From: Chloroflexota bacterium
GTDB taxonomy: Bacteria > Chloroflexota > Anaerolineae > Anaerolineales > E44-bin32
Direction of reading: 5' to 3'
Assembly (NCBI GenBank): GCA_022561385.1
Contig: JADFRG010000006.1
Coordinates: 1-64,000, forward strand
DNA length: 64,000 nucleotides
Within the stretch, counting starts at the first letter, position 1; each line of letters starts with the position of its first letter. Shown piece by piece: positions 8,110 to 16,985 of the stretch. The notes below the pieces were generated by a model. It was not told the origin of the DNA. It saw nothing but the letters and a program-made list of their open reading frames with translations, and did no database searches. The translations under genes and the position numbers were made by a program.

Positions 8110-10278
8110 ATGAAGGTACTCCTGCTGAGTCCGCTCGGCGCGCTCGCGGTCGCCGGGCTAGTTTTCTCCCCAAACCTCCCGCTTCTATCCTTGGCCGAGG
8201 GCGCCGAGGCCATGCCTGCCATGGCTCAGAGCGTAGCTTCTCCCGCACCGACCCTGGGCGCACTGCCTACTGGTACACCCGTGGCTGAACCCTCCTCCTC
8301 ACCGGGCCCGGAGGCCACACCATCCGAGACCCCCGATACGGGCACACCCCCGGTTCCTGCACCGTCGGAGACCGCTACCCCGCCGCTCGTTGCGACGACA
8401 TCTGTTCCGACCCCGACCCTGCCACCGGGAAGCGCCAGTCCGATCCCGCAGACTCCTACGGTGGGGGCGAGCCCCGCGGTTTCACCTTCCCCGACTCCGT
8501 CTCCGGGAAGCGCGACCTCATCACCCACCCCTGAATCGACTTTGCCGGCGACGCCGACGAGTTCGATCACTCCGCCGACCTCGACTCCCGCCTTGAGCGC
8601 GACCCTCAGCCCCTCTCAGACTCCACCCGCCCCCTATCCGCCTCAAACCATCTTGATCAATGAGCTCGCTTGGGCAGGCACCACCGCCTCTTCGTCCGAC
8701 GAATGGATCGAACTTCAGAACCAAACCGACTCGGCCATCGACCTCGCCGGATGGCGACTCACGGACGACGGTGATATCAAGGTGGCGCTTGGCGGCACGA
8801 TCCCAGCCTTCGGCTACTTCCTGCTGGAACGCACCGACGACACAACCATTGCGGACATATCCGCCGATCAGATTTACACCGGCTCTCTGGTCAACGGCGG
8901 GGAGCGGCTTGAACTGCTGGATCCCTCGGGAGCTGTTGTGGATACGGCCAATGCGGGTGGCGGCGGTTGGCCGGCGGGTGAGGCGGGCTCACGCCGGAGC
9001 ATGGAGCGCCGAGGGGGGACCGATTTGCCCGGCGACTGGGGCACCTTTACCGGAGTCGGGGGCACGGGCCATGATTCTGCGGGCAATGCCATTTCGGGCA
9101 CGCCGCGTCGCCTGAATTCCATACTCGTTCCCACGGCCACCCCCACGCCGTTCATCAAACCCACGGACCTACCGCCGCAGACCGTGCTGATCAACGAGAT
9201 CGCGTGGTCCGGCACGCTGGCCTCCTCCAGCGACGAATGGATCGAGCTTCACAACCCAGGAGCAGTCTCCATCTCGCTTACAGGCTGGAAGCTGACGGAT
9301 GGCGCCGACATCTCAATCTCACTGTCGGGCACGATAGCCGCATACAGCTTTTATCTGCTTGAACGGACGGACGACTCTACGGTCTCGGACATCGCCGCAG
9401 ATAGCATCTACACTGGATCCCTACGGAATGCGGGGGAGGTGCTGCAGCTGCTCGGACCCAACGGTGAGTTGATAGACTCGGCGAATTCCTCCGGCGGCAG
9501 TTGGCCTGCCGGCCGCTCCTCGCCTAAAGCCAGCATGGAGCGCAGAGGCGGCACTGATTTACGCGGGAACTGGGGCAGTTTCACCGGCTACAACGGCAAC
9601 GGCATGGATGCCTCGGGGGATCCAATTCGCGGGACGCCGCGACGAACGAATTCTCTCTTCTTCCCCACCCCAACCCCTACAGGTATCCCCAGCAGGGTAG
9701 TGATTAACGAGGTGCTGATCCGGCCACGGTACGATTGGGAGGGCACCGGCGGAGTCACGACCGGAGACGAGTTCATCGAGCTCTACAATGCCGGGCCGCT
9801 TCCAGTTTACTTGAAAGGCTGGTGGCTCGATGATGTGGCCAACGGTGGTTCCAAGCCCTACGATTTGCCGGGTGTGACCATCTCGCCCAGGGGATTCGCG
9901 GTTTTCTTTCGCACCAAGACTAAAATCGCGTTGAACGACACCGGAGACACCGTCCGATTGATGGCGCCCGACGGGCGGACGATCGACCAGATCAGCTACT
10001 TGAGGGTCCGCGCCGCCAACCTCTCATACGGTCGGCTGCGGGACGGCTCAGACAATTTGCGTTATGGTCTCTGGCCCACGCCCGGGATGCCCAATTTGCT
10101 GTTCGAGGAGCCGGTGGCTCCCGTTGTGTCTCGCTTCTACTTCGGCCTGCCGTGCACCGGGCAATCTCTGACGCTTCTTACCCGAGCCACCCGGTTCCCC
10201 GCGCAGGTCGCCTGGCTGCGAGAGATGTATTTTGTTGGGTGCGAAATTCAGGGTCTAGTCGCCGACGAGGGAGCGTAA
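8110..10278 (+). CDS. Secreted protein with three lamin-tail domains and a Pro/Thr/Ser linker
   Basis: This protein of about 722 residues starts with a signal peptide (about 1-40), followed by a long Pro/Ser/Thr-rich linker (about 45-175) and three lamin-tail domains starting near residues 181, 358 and 530. Each opens with the [VI]-[LV]-INE motif and has DEWIEL or DEFIEL and a GW.L.D segment. The first two are near duplicates over about 160 residues, including a shared ERRGGTDL segment; the third is divergent and followed by a short C-terminal tail with two cysteines. The start ATG at 8110 has GAGGAG before it. It is probably a cell-surface adhesive or scaffold protein, with linkers like those of O-glycosylated surface proteins. 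Its last 24 nt overlap the convergent otsA-otsB gene. Confidence 0.85.
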   Translation: MKVLLLSPLGALAVAGLVFSPNLPLLSLAEGAEAMPAMAQSVASPAPTLGALPTGTPVAEPSSSPGPEATPSETPDTGTPPVPAPSETATPPLVATTSVPTPTLPPGSASPIPQTPTVGASPAVSPSPTPSPGSATSSPTPESTLPATPTSSITPPTSTPALSATLSPSQTPPAPYPPQTILINELAWAGTTASSSDEWIELQNQTDSAIDLAGWRLTDDGDIKVALGGTIPAFGYFLLERTDDTTIADISADQIYTGSLVNGGERLELLDPSGAVVDTANAGGGGWPAGEAGSRRSMERRGGTDLPGDWGTFTGVGGTGHDSAGNAISGTPRRLNSILVPTATPTPFIKPTDLPPQTVLINEIAWSGTLASSSDEWIELHNPGAVSISLTGWKLTDGADISISLSGTIAAYSFYLLERTDDSTVSDIAADSIYTGSLRNAGEVLQLLGPNGELIDSANSSGGSWPAGRSSPKASMERRGGTDLRGNWGSFTGYNGNGMDASGDPIRGTPRRTNSLFFPTPTPTGIPSRVVINEVLIRPRYDWEGTGGVTTGDEFIELYNAGPLPVYLKGWWLDDVANGGSKPYDLPGVTISPRGFAVFFRTKTKIALNDTGDTVRLMAPDGRTIDQISYLRVRAANLSYGRLRDGSDNLRYGLWPTPGMPNLLFEEPVAPVVSRFYFGLPCTGQSLTLLTRATRFPAQVAWLREMYFVGCEIQGLVADEGA

Positions 10279-12456
10279 CATGCTTCGGAACGCGGAGGTT
10301 CCTCTCAGGGAGTACTTGGCCGCCGAGCGGCGATCCACTCCAATCCGAATGGACCAGGCCCCGTCCGGCATCACTTCAAACATTTCTTCATCGGTAACGT
10401 CATCCCCGGTTGCGAGGATGAAATCATAAATTGTGTCACTGTCGAGCCACCTGAGCGCGGCTCGGCCCTTGCCGATGCCGCTCTCCTTCACTTCGACCAC
10501 TTTGCTGCCCTGCATAATTACCAGCGGGGTGTTGGCTATCACACCTTCCAGGTTTTCCATAAGTTGCTTGGCGCGCAGATCACCCAGATCTGGCTCCGCG
10601 CGTCGATAATGCCAAGCCATCGAGGCGGTTTTCTCTTCCAGCATTGAACCGGGCGTGCGGTCTACATAAAGCTCCAATAAGGGCCGAAGTTCGCCCTTCC
10701 AACCGTCGGGGGCCTCGGTGGTCTGCCGAGTCCACTTCGTGTCACCCGGACGCCGGATCTGGGCACCGTGCTCCGCCACAAGATCTGCCCCGATTTCCCC
10801 CAGCCAATCTTGAAGCGTTTCCAGGTCCCGGCCGCTGATGATGACCACGGTGTTCTTCTTGTCTTTGACCAGCCGCACGAGCAATGTTAGCAATTCCTCG
10901 TCCGGGGCGGCCTCTTCTGGCCGCGCGGCAAAGGGAACCATCGTCCCGTCGTAGTCCAGTAGCAGCAGCCGTCGGTTAGTCGAGCGGTAGGCCTCCAGCA
11001 GGAGCTCCAGCCCGGCCTCATCGAGTCGCACCTGGACCTGCTGCTTCGCAGGCGCAATCTCAGGTTCCAGGCCACCCAGGAAGTCTTCCGCCCAGCGCAC
11101 CACATCGTACCGTCGGAGGCGAGCCAGCATAGGCAAATTCCTGGCCATCTGTTCGCTCTCTGACATGGTTAGAGCATGCAGCAGGGCTTCGCTGATTTGC
11201 TCCGTATCGTGCGGGTTCACAATCAGCGCTTCGCCCAACTCCTCGGCCGCGCCCGCCGTCTCGCTCAGGATCAGCACTCCGGTCCCATCCGGATGCGCGG
11301 CGAGATATTCCTTGGCGACCAGGTTCATGCCATCGCGCAGCGGCGTGACCAGCGCCACATCCGCCGCGCCGTACAACGCGACCAATCGATCGAAGGGCAG
11401 AAAACGATACATGTACCAGATGGGAACCCATCCCGGCCTCCCATATCGACCGTTGATGCGGCCGACCGCCTCATCGACCTCCTTCTTAAGTGCCTGATAT
11501 TCCGGAACCCCGGTTCTCGAAGGAACCGCCAGCGAGATCAGCGTCACACGGCGGTGCCAATCCGGGTTTTCCGACAGAAAGTGATCGAAGGATTCCAATC
11601 GTTCCACGATGCCCTTGGTGAAGTCCAGGCGATCGACGGTCAACACGATCTTGCGGTCCCGAGTTTGATCCTCGAGATCCGCGAGTTCCTTCTGTACAGC
11701 CTTGGTACCCATAGCCGTCTCAAAACGGCCCACATCCACCCCGATTGGGAAGGTGTCCACCTTGACCACCCGATCACCAGTAATAACCCGCCCGAACTCC
11801 TGCTCCAGCCCCAAGAGCCGCAGCAGGCTGCTCAGGAAGTGGCGCGCATATCCATGACTGTGAAATCCGATCAGATCTGAGCCGAGCAGCCCCCGTAAGA
11901 TCTCTTCCCGCCAGGGAAGCATTCGGAAGAGCTCCGACGAGGGGAATGGAATGTGTAAGAAGAAGCCGATCTTCGCCTCGGGGAGCGCCTCTCGCACCAG
12001 TTCCGGCAGCATCATCAAGTGGTAGTCGTGAATCCAGAGCAGGTCGCCCGGCCTGGCAATTTCGAGGATTTTGTCGCGAAACACGGCGTTGATCGCCTTG
12101 TAGGCGCTCCATTCTCGAGCTTCATAGTGAGCGTTTTGGGGGAAATAATGGAACAGCGGCCAGATGGTGCCGTTTGAGAAACCCTCGTAATAGAGGTCGA
12201 AGTCGGAGGGTGGCAAGAAAAGCGGCACACTTTCGTATTCCTTGAGCAGGCGCCGCTCTATTTCCTTGCGTTCCTTGTCGTCCCAGACATGGATTCCTGG
12301 CCATCCCAACCAGACCATGTCGCGCTGCTTCCTCACTGATTGCAGGCTGGTCGCCAGCCCACCCGCGGCGGGATGATATTTCAGGCCATCCTCAGTGCGC
12401 ACCACCTCCACCGGCAGTCGATTCGAAACAACGATGAGTTTCGGATCCTTACCCAT
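10255..12456 (-). CDS. otsA-otsB: Bifunctional trehalose-6-phosphate synthase/phosphatase
   Basis: This 733-residue fusion makes trehalose from UDP- or ADP-glucose and glucose-6-phosphate. Residues 1 to about 470 are a GT20 glycosyltransferase (SNRLPVE, AGGLATSL, LGWPG, HDYHLMMLP, DRLDFTKGI). Residues 490 to 733 are a HAD phosphatase with nucleophile pair D501/D503 in LLDYDGT, SGRD and GDDVTDEEMF. Both active sites look complete, so one polypeptide should carry out both steps. The two halves occur fused in some bacteria and in eukaryotes. Trehalose suggests osmotic or desiccation tolerance. The gene overlaps the end of the lamin-tail gene by 24 nt tail to tail. Confidence 0.93.
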   Translation of the reverse strand: MGKDPKLIVVSNRLPVEVVRTEDGLKYHPAAGGLATSLQSVRKQRDMVWLGWPGIHVWDDKERKEIERRLLKEYESVPLFLPPSDFDLYYEGFSNGTIWPLFHYFPQNAHYEAREWSAYKAINAVFRDKILEIARPGDLLWIHDYHLMMLPELVREALPEAKIGFFLHIPFPSSELFRMLPWREEILRGLLGSDLIGFHSHGYARHFLSSLLRLLGLEQEFGRVITGDRVVKVDTFPIGVDVGRFETAMGTKAVQKELADLEDQTRDRKIVLTVDRLDFTKGIVERLESFDHFLSENPDWHRRVTLISLAVPSRTGVPEYQALKKEVDEAVGRINGRYGRPGWVPIWYMYRFLPFDRLVALYGAADVALVTPLRDGMNLVAKEYLAAHPDGTGVLILSETAGAAEELGEALIVNPHDTEQISEALLHALTMSESEQMARNLPMLARLRRYDVVRWAEDFLGGLEPEIAPAKQQVQVRLDEAGLELLLEAYRSTNRRLLLLDYDGTMVPFAARPEEAAPDEELLTLLVRLVKDKKNTVVIISGRDLETLQDWLGEIGADLVAEHGAQIRRPGDTKWTRQTTEAPDGWKGELRPLLELYVDRTPGSMLEEKTASMAWHYRRAEPDLGDLRAKQLMENLEGVIANTPLVIMQGSKVVEVKESGIGKGRAALRWLDSDTIYDFILATGDDVTDEEMFEVMPDGAWSIRIGVDRRSAAKYSLRGTSAFRSMLRSLVGD

Positions 12457-12492
12457 AACAGATGGCCTCAGGCCGAATGAGGGGTGCCAGCC

Positions 12493-12981
12493 TCACAGCC
12501 AGCGCCGGACACTTTGCTTGTAATCTCGGTATGCGTCTCCGAATTGCCGTTCGAGGGCGCGCTCTTCGCGGCGGACGATTATTAAATCAACGTAGACCAT
12601 CAGCGCGGCAATCACGATCGCAACCCACAGGTTATTCAGCACCAGCGCCACCCCAAGATTGAACAGCGCGAATGCCAGATAAATCGGATTCCGCATGCGG
12701 GCAAAAGGGCCCTGTTGAACGATCGACTGGGTGGGTACGCGCGGATCGGGCTGTTCGCCCGCGCGTTGCATCGTTCGGATGGCCCAGAGGGCAAGTGTTA
12801 CTCCTGCGAAGGCCGCGATCAACCCCAGCACGTCGCCGACCTTAGCCTCCGCGAAAATCGCAAGCGGCCATTGAAGGTTTAGGACCACTCCGATCACCAG
12901 TGCGCCAAAAAAGATTACCGGCGGGGGCACTCCCGCGTAGGATTGATTTTCCGTTCCAGATTCTGGACTTTGAGTTGCCAA
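12493..12981 (-). CDS. Isoprenylcysteine carboxyl methyltransferase-like membrane protein
   Basis: This 162-residue protein with about four membrane helices belongs to the ICMT/PEMT superfamily. The SAM-binding C-terminal half is visible as RNPIYLAFALFNLG followed by R.EE..LERQFGDAYRDYKQSVRRWL. The substrate in bacteria is usually unknown. The start is a TTG at 12981, preceded by AGGAGGAG with good spacing. It is the first gene of a possible two-gene unit with otsA-otsB, which begins 36 nt downstream. Confidence 0.8.
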   Translation of the reverse strand: MATQSPESGTENQSYAGVPPPVIFFGALVIGVVLNLQWPLAIFAEAKVGDVLGLIAAFAGVTLALWAIRTMQRAGEQPDPRVPTQSIVQQGPFARMRNPIYLAFALFNLGVALVLNNLWVAIVIAALMVYVDLIIVRREERALERQFGDAYRDYKQSVRRWL

Positions 12982-13200
12982 GGTTTACTCCTCCTGGTTG
13001 GCACCGGCCTCCTCAGCGAAGTTCGCCCGGCGCCTGTTGCATAGTCGGGGTTTGCGAGTGGCCACGAATCCAATCGCCACCCCAGATAGGGACATTTCAG
13101 GTGCGCGGTTGCGCGCTTGGGAGTCTCTTAAGTATAAATCAGGGGCAAAACGCCCCCGCGGGCGGGATCCTTGGGGCTGTGTTATGCTCCGGCGCTCTTC

Positions 13201-13785
13201 ATGAAACCGTACGCGATTGCCCTTGGCCCATTGCTTTTACTTATCGCTGCGGCATGCGCCGCACCCTCCCCAACCCCTACCCCTGATCCCACAGCGACCC
13301 TCACACCGATCCCCTCCTCGACTCCCACCACTACTCCCACACCGACCCCTGGGCCTTGCGCCGGCGACTGGGTCGGAGAATGGTTCCAAACTCAATTTCA
13401 GGTAGTGACGGGCGGCATCGCGCTGCCAACCTACACCGTGGAAGGAAAAACTCTCACCCTAAACGAAGATTGCAGCTACGTGGAGGATTGGAGTGGGGAA
13501 AGCAGCGATATCGGTTGCGAGTCTAGCGGAATGGTCGAGGGCAAGTACAAGGTCAGCGGCAGCCGCGTGGTATTTGTCCCTGCGGACACTCCGGTCGAGG
13601 TCGGCCTAGACTGCGGAGGCGGGGCGCAAATTGCAGGATCCTCCGCCACGACGCCGCTACACCAGATCGCTCCCCCCGGATACATGGCGGATCTTTCCGC
13701 ATTGCCTGGCGAACTCATTCTCGTCGCTTCGTCCGTCTCGAACGAAGCTTTCGACATCATCGTCACACAAGTTTTCCAACCCTGA
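13201..13785 (+). CDS. Small lipoprotein with Pro/Thr linker, function unknown
   Basis: This 194-residue protein begins with a lipoprotein signal (MKPYAIALGPLLLLIAAAC, lipobox cysteine at residue 19) and continues with about 40 residues of Pro/Thr repeat, then a globular domain of about 140 residues containing four or five cysteines (for example GPCAGDW, NEDCSY, DIGCESSG, LDCGGG). I do not recognise the domain. There is no Shine-Dalgarno; a TATGCT hexamer lies 12 nt before the ATG, so the leader is very short. It is probably anchored on the outer face of the membrane. Confidence 0.7.
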   Translation: MKPYAIALGPLLLLIAAACAAPSPTPTPDPTATLTPIPSSTPTTTPTPTPGPCAGDWVGEWFQTQFQVVTGGIALPTYTVEGKTLTLNEDCSYVEDWSGESSDIGCESSGMVEGKYKVSGSRVVFVPADTPVEVGLDCGGGAQIAGSSATTPLHQIAPPGYMADLSALPGELILVASSVSNEAFDIIVTQVFQP

Positions 13786-13841
13786 GCAACGCAGGAGGGC
13801 GCCAGGGGGCAAGCTTTTCACCTGCCGCCGATTTCAGGAGT

Positions 13842-15059
13842 TCAATTCCCATCAACGGTCCCTCGGATCTCGATATTCGGCTCGGCGGCCACGATTGCGA
13901 ACCAGAAGCTTGTCTTCGTCGGCAACGGCTTGAGCTGTTCGCCGCTAAGTGGCCCATCGATCGCACGGCCCGCGAGATCCCACAGACTGCCGGTGTTCTC
14001 GTCGATCGGTCCCGCTTCGGTCCAGTCAAAATGCAGCAATTCACCCGCTGCGACTGGGTGAAATGCCGCCCCAGTCCGAGAGCCAGGATCGAGGAAGATG
14101 GCCACGGGTATTCCGCCCACTTCGTCATGAATCACGGACGGCGCGGACGCCTCCAAAGGATATGCAACCGCGGTCCCCTCGACTTTAAGCGCCAGAACTA
14201 CCGCGGCGGGCGACAAGCGCGGATCTCTTGCCGCCTCGCCAACTGGGAAGGCGAACCGGCCACCGTCTAGGATTTCAGCGTAGCTTGCAAACGGGTCCCG
14301 GTCATAGTTTCGCTCGAACCCGGTATCCCTTGAGAGCACTTGAGTGTCGGGATGCAGCTCGCGCCACCCCCGCCAGGTTGTAACCGTGCTTGGCAGGATT
14401 TCGAGCTGCTCTCCGGTGAGCGGGCCAACGATGGCCTGCCCGGGGACCTGCCACCAGTAGCTGCCCGTTTCGTAATCGAGCATCACCATGTCTGATTCGT
14501 AGAGCGCGCTGGTGTTGCCAAAGGTCAGTACTTGATCTCCGAGTCGCCGACTGTAAACGATACCGCTGAAACATAGTGGGCAGTATGAGATCAGCACGGG
14601 TTCTCCACCCAGGTTCTCGTTCACGATCTCATGGAAATTCAGGATACGAATGGGGTATGCCCAGGCCTGCTCGCCAGTCGCGTACCCAATAATCATGTCC
14701 TCGTCGTCCAGCCAGTCTGCTGCGGCTGCTGGTTCATACTTTGGCGCATGGATGGGCGGTATGGCGTCAATCAGTCGCTCGACAAGCTCTGGTGTGGCTT
14801 GGTCCAACGGCACCGCGCGATTGGCCGGGTTGAAGGTGTCGAAGTAGATCTGGTCCAGGGGCACGCTGTGTTGAGAGGTGTCGACCGTAGGGATGAGGGC
14901 GGGTCGGGTGGGAACCGAGAAAGTTTCCAGGATGGCCTCACGTGCGGATTCGGGAGTGGGTTTAGGGCTCACGGTTTGCTCTCGTGTGCAGGCCGCGAGG
15001 ACAAGCATCAGGCCAATCGCTTTATGTACTTCGTGCATTGTGAGCATTTGGGCAAGCAT
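13842..15059 (-). CDS. DUF3179 lipoprotein
   Basis: This protein of about 405 residues is led by a lipoprotein signal (GLMLVLAAC, cysteine near residue 24). The rest matches DUF3179: AYPIRILNFHEIVNE, followed by PVLISYCPLCFSG with its CxxC pair, TFGNTSALYESDMVMLD, WWQVPGQAIVGPLTG and NYDRDPFASY. The function is unknown. Cys-Pro-Leu-Cys-type motifs suggest redox or metal binding, an inference only. Three in-frame ATGs are possible; the first has a TATACC hexamer 10 nt upstream, fitting the leaderless pattern seen elsewhere here. Confidence 0.85.
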   Translation of the reverse strand: MLAQMLTMHEVHKAIGLMLVLAACTREQTVSPKPTPESAREAILETFSVPTRPALIPTVDTSQHSVPLDQIYFDTFNPANRAVPLDQATPELVERLIDAIPPIHAPKYEPAAAADWLDDEDMIIGYATGEQAWAYPIRILNFHEIVNENLGGEPVLISYCPLCFSGIVYSRRLGDQVLTFGNTSALYESDMVMLDYETGSYWWQVPGQAIVGPLTGEQLEILPSTVTTWRGWRELHPDTQVLSRDTGFERNYDRDPFASYAEILDGGRFAFPVGEAARDPRLSPAAVVLALKVEGTAVAYPLEASAPSVIHDEVGGIPVAIFLDPGSRTGAAFHPVAAGELLHFDWTEAGPIDENTGSLWDLAGRAIDGPLSGEQLKPLPTKTSFWFAIVAAEPNIEIRGTVDGN

Positions 15060-15117
15060 CCCATTAACAGGTATACATTGTCGGTAAGGGGCATCGCCTT
15101 CCCGGCAACTATGGTTT

Positions 15118-15148
15118 TTGATCCCAGAGAAGACCGCTTTGCTATAAT
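15118..15148 (+). promoter_or_regulatory. Promoter of the gatC operon, probably leaderless
   Basis: TTGATC (15118-15123) and a perfect TATAAT (15143-15148) are separated by 19 nt. The gatC ATG begins 9 nt after the -10, where transcription itself should start, and there is no Shine-Dalgarno. Confidence 0.65.
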
Positions 15149-15156
15149 ACCGAGCT

Positions 15157-15453
15157 ATGGCGCTGACGCATGAGGAGGTACGGGCAATTGCCCACCTCGC
15201 ACGACTGCAATTGACCGACGAGGAGGTCGAACGTTTTGCCGGCCAGCTCTCGGATGTGTTGGACTATGCCGCACGTCTGAATGAGGTGGACACTTCTGAG
15301 ATCTCCCCGACCGCCTCGGTGCTTCCTATGAATGCGCCGCTCCGGCCAGACGAGGTACGCCCATGCCCACCTCGCGATCAGCTGCTCGCAAACGCTCCGG
15401 ATCCCGCAGGTGGCATGTTCCGCGTCCCGCGGGTACTTGAGCTGGAGCCTTGA
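15157..15453 (+). CDS. gatC: Asp-tRNA(Asn)/Glu-tRNA(Gln) amidotransferase subunit C
   Basis: This 98-residue protein is the small structural subunit that clamps GatA and GatB. It has the typical N-terminus LTHEEVRAIAHLARLQLTDEE, the loop DTSEISPTASVLPMNAPLRPDEV and the C-terminal FRVPRVLE. It is the first gene of gatC-gatA-nucleotidyltransferase-small gene-gatB. A perfect TATAAT stands just upstream of the ATG. GatCAB implies that Gln-tRNA and/or Asn-tRNA is made by the indirect transamidation route. Confidence 0.95.
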   Translation: MALTHEEVRAIAHLARLQLTDEEVERFAGQLSDVLDYAARLNEVDTSEISPTASVLPMNAPLRPDEVRPCPPRDQLLANAPDPAGGMFRVPRVLELEP

Positions 15454-15521
15454 GGCGCCCTAACCCTCCGGAGAGATAGACCCAGCCTCAACAGTGCCTT
15501 CCCAAAATATCAGACCTTAAA

Positions 15522-16985
15522 ATGGCGGAGCTCACCGACCTCAGCATGCTTGAAGCCGCCAGCGCCCTACGCGCCGGCGATGTATCTTCCACCGAGCTTA
15601 CGCGTGCCTGCCTGGACCGCATCCGGGCCATTGACGGCGATGTGCACGCCTTTCTGACGGTCACCGATGACCTGGCGCTGGCTCAAGCAGAAGCAGCCGA
15701 TCGGAAATTCAAGACCCGCCCTGGCGAAGAGCTGCCGCTCGTCCTTGGCATTCCGATCGCCGTAAAAGATGTCCTGTGCGTAGAAGGTGTTCCAACTACC
15801 TGCGGTTCCAGGATCCTGGAGGGTTACCGTCCCCCGTACAGCGCCACGAGTGTCACCCGGCTGGTCGAGGCTGGCGCGGTGATTCTAGGCAAGGCCAATA
15901 CAGATGAGTTCGCCATGGGCTCCTCTACGGAAAATTCCGCCTACGGGGTGAGCCACAACCCGTGGAATCTCGACCGGGTGCCGGGCGGGTCTTCTGGAGG
16001 ACCGGCGGCCGCGGTCGCGGCCCGCATGTGTTTCGCGGCCCTTGGCACGGATACGGGAGGTTCCGTTCGTCAGCCGGCCGCGTTCTGCGGTGTGTCCGGC
16101 CTGAAGACCTCTTATGGTCGGATCTCCCGTTATGGGCTGATTGCTTATGGGTCGTCTCTAGACACCGTGGGTGCGCTAGCACGGAACATAGCGGATCTGG
16201 CCCCGATATTTTCGCTCATGGCGGGTCACGATCCGCTGGACTCGACGTCGGTCACAGATCCGGTGCCGGAGATCCGGCTGAACGGCGCCGACCTCCGCGA
16301 GCTCCGCATCGGGGTTCCGAAGGAATACTTCATTGAAGGCCTCCAGCCAGAGGTAGAAACTGCAGTGCGCGAGGCCATCGATGCCTTCCGTGGGATGGGG
16401 GCCGAAATCAGAGAAATTAGCTTGCCCCACACCGATCTGGCCGTCCCGGTTTATTACCTTATTGCGCCGGCAGAGGCCTCGGCAAATTTGGCCCGCTACG
16501 ATGGCGTGCGCTACGGCCCCCGACGTGGACCGGGCAAGTACCCGGATGACTACTTCGTGACCCGTGGCGAGCTGTTCGGGGACGAAGTCAAACGCCGTAT
16601 CATGCTCGGGACCTACGCTCTTTCGGCCGGGTACTATGATGCCTATTACGGGCAAGCACAGAAGGTGCGTACCCTTATCAAGCAGGACTTCGATGCGGCC
16701 TTCAAGGACGTGGATCTGATAGCTTGTCCGGTGGCACCAACCACCGCCTTCGGCATCGGTGCCCACGGAGACGACCCGTTGTCAATGTATTTAGAGGACG
16801 TCTTTACGCTCCCGGCCAACCTGGCCGGCATACCCGGGCTGAGCTTCCCGGTGGGTTTTGATTCCGATGGCCTGCCGATTGGAATGCAATTTATGGCCCC
16901 TCATTTAAAGGAGGCTCAATTGTTTTCTGCAGCGCACACTTATCAATCCGCCACCTCCTGGCACACGAGCTGGCCCGAATTATGA
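15522..16985 (+). CDS. gatA: Asp-tRNA(Asn)/Glu-tRNA(Gln) amidotransferase subunit A
   Basis: This 487-residue amidase releases ammonia from glutamine for transamidation. The amidase-signature catalytic triad is present: Lys in IPIAVKDVLC, the serine in the GGSSGGPAAAVAA segment and the nucleophilic Ser in GTDTGGSVRQPAAFCG. Length and C-terminal motifs (LPANLAGIPGLSFPVGF, LPIGMQF) match GatA. It starts 68 nt after gatC and its stop overlaps the next start (ATGA), so the nucleotidyltransferase is translationally coupled. Confidence 0.96.
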   Translation: MAELTDLSMLEAASALRAGDVSSTELTRACLDRIRAIDGDVHAFLTVTDDLALAQAEAADRKFKTRPGEELPLVLGIPIAVKDVLCVEGVPTTCGSRILEGYRPPYSATSVTRLVEAGAVILGKANTDEFAMGSSTENSAYGVSHNPWNLDRVPGGSSGGPAAAVAARMCFAALGTDTGGSVRQPAAFCGVSGLKTSYGRISRYGLIAYGSSLDTVGALARNIADLAPIFSLMAGHDPLDSTSVTDPVPEIRLNGADLRELRIGVPKEYFIEGLQPEVETAVREAIDAFRGMGAEIREISLPHTDLAVPVYYLIAPAEASANLARYDGVRYGPRRGPGKYPDDYFVTRGELFGDEVKRRIMLGTYALSAGYYDAYYGQAQKVRTLIKQDFDAAFKDVDLIACPVAPTTAFGIGAHGDDPLSMYLEDVFTLPANLAGIPGLSFPVGFDSDGLPIGMQFMAPHLKEAQLFSAAHTYQSATSWHTSWPEL

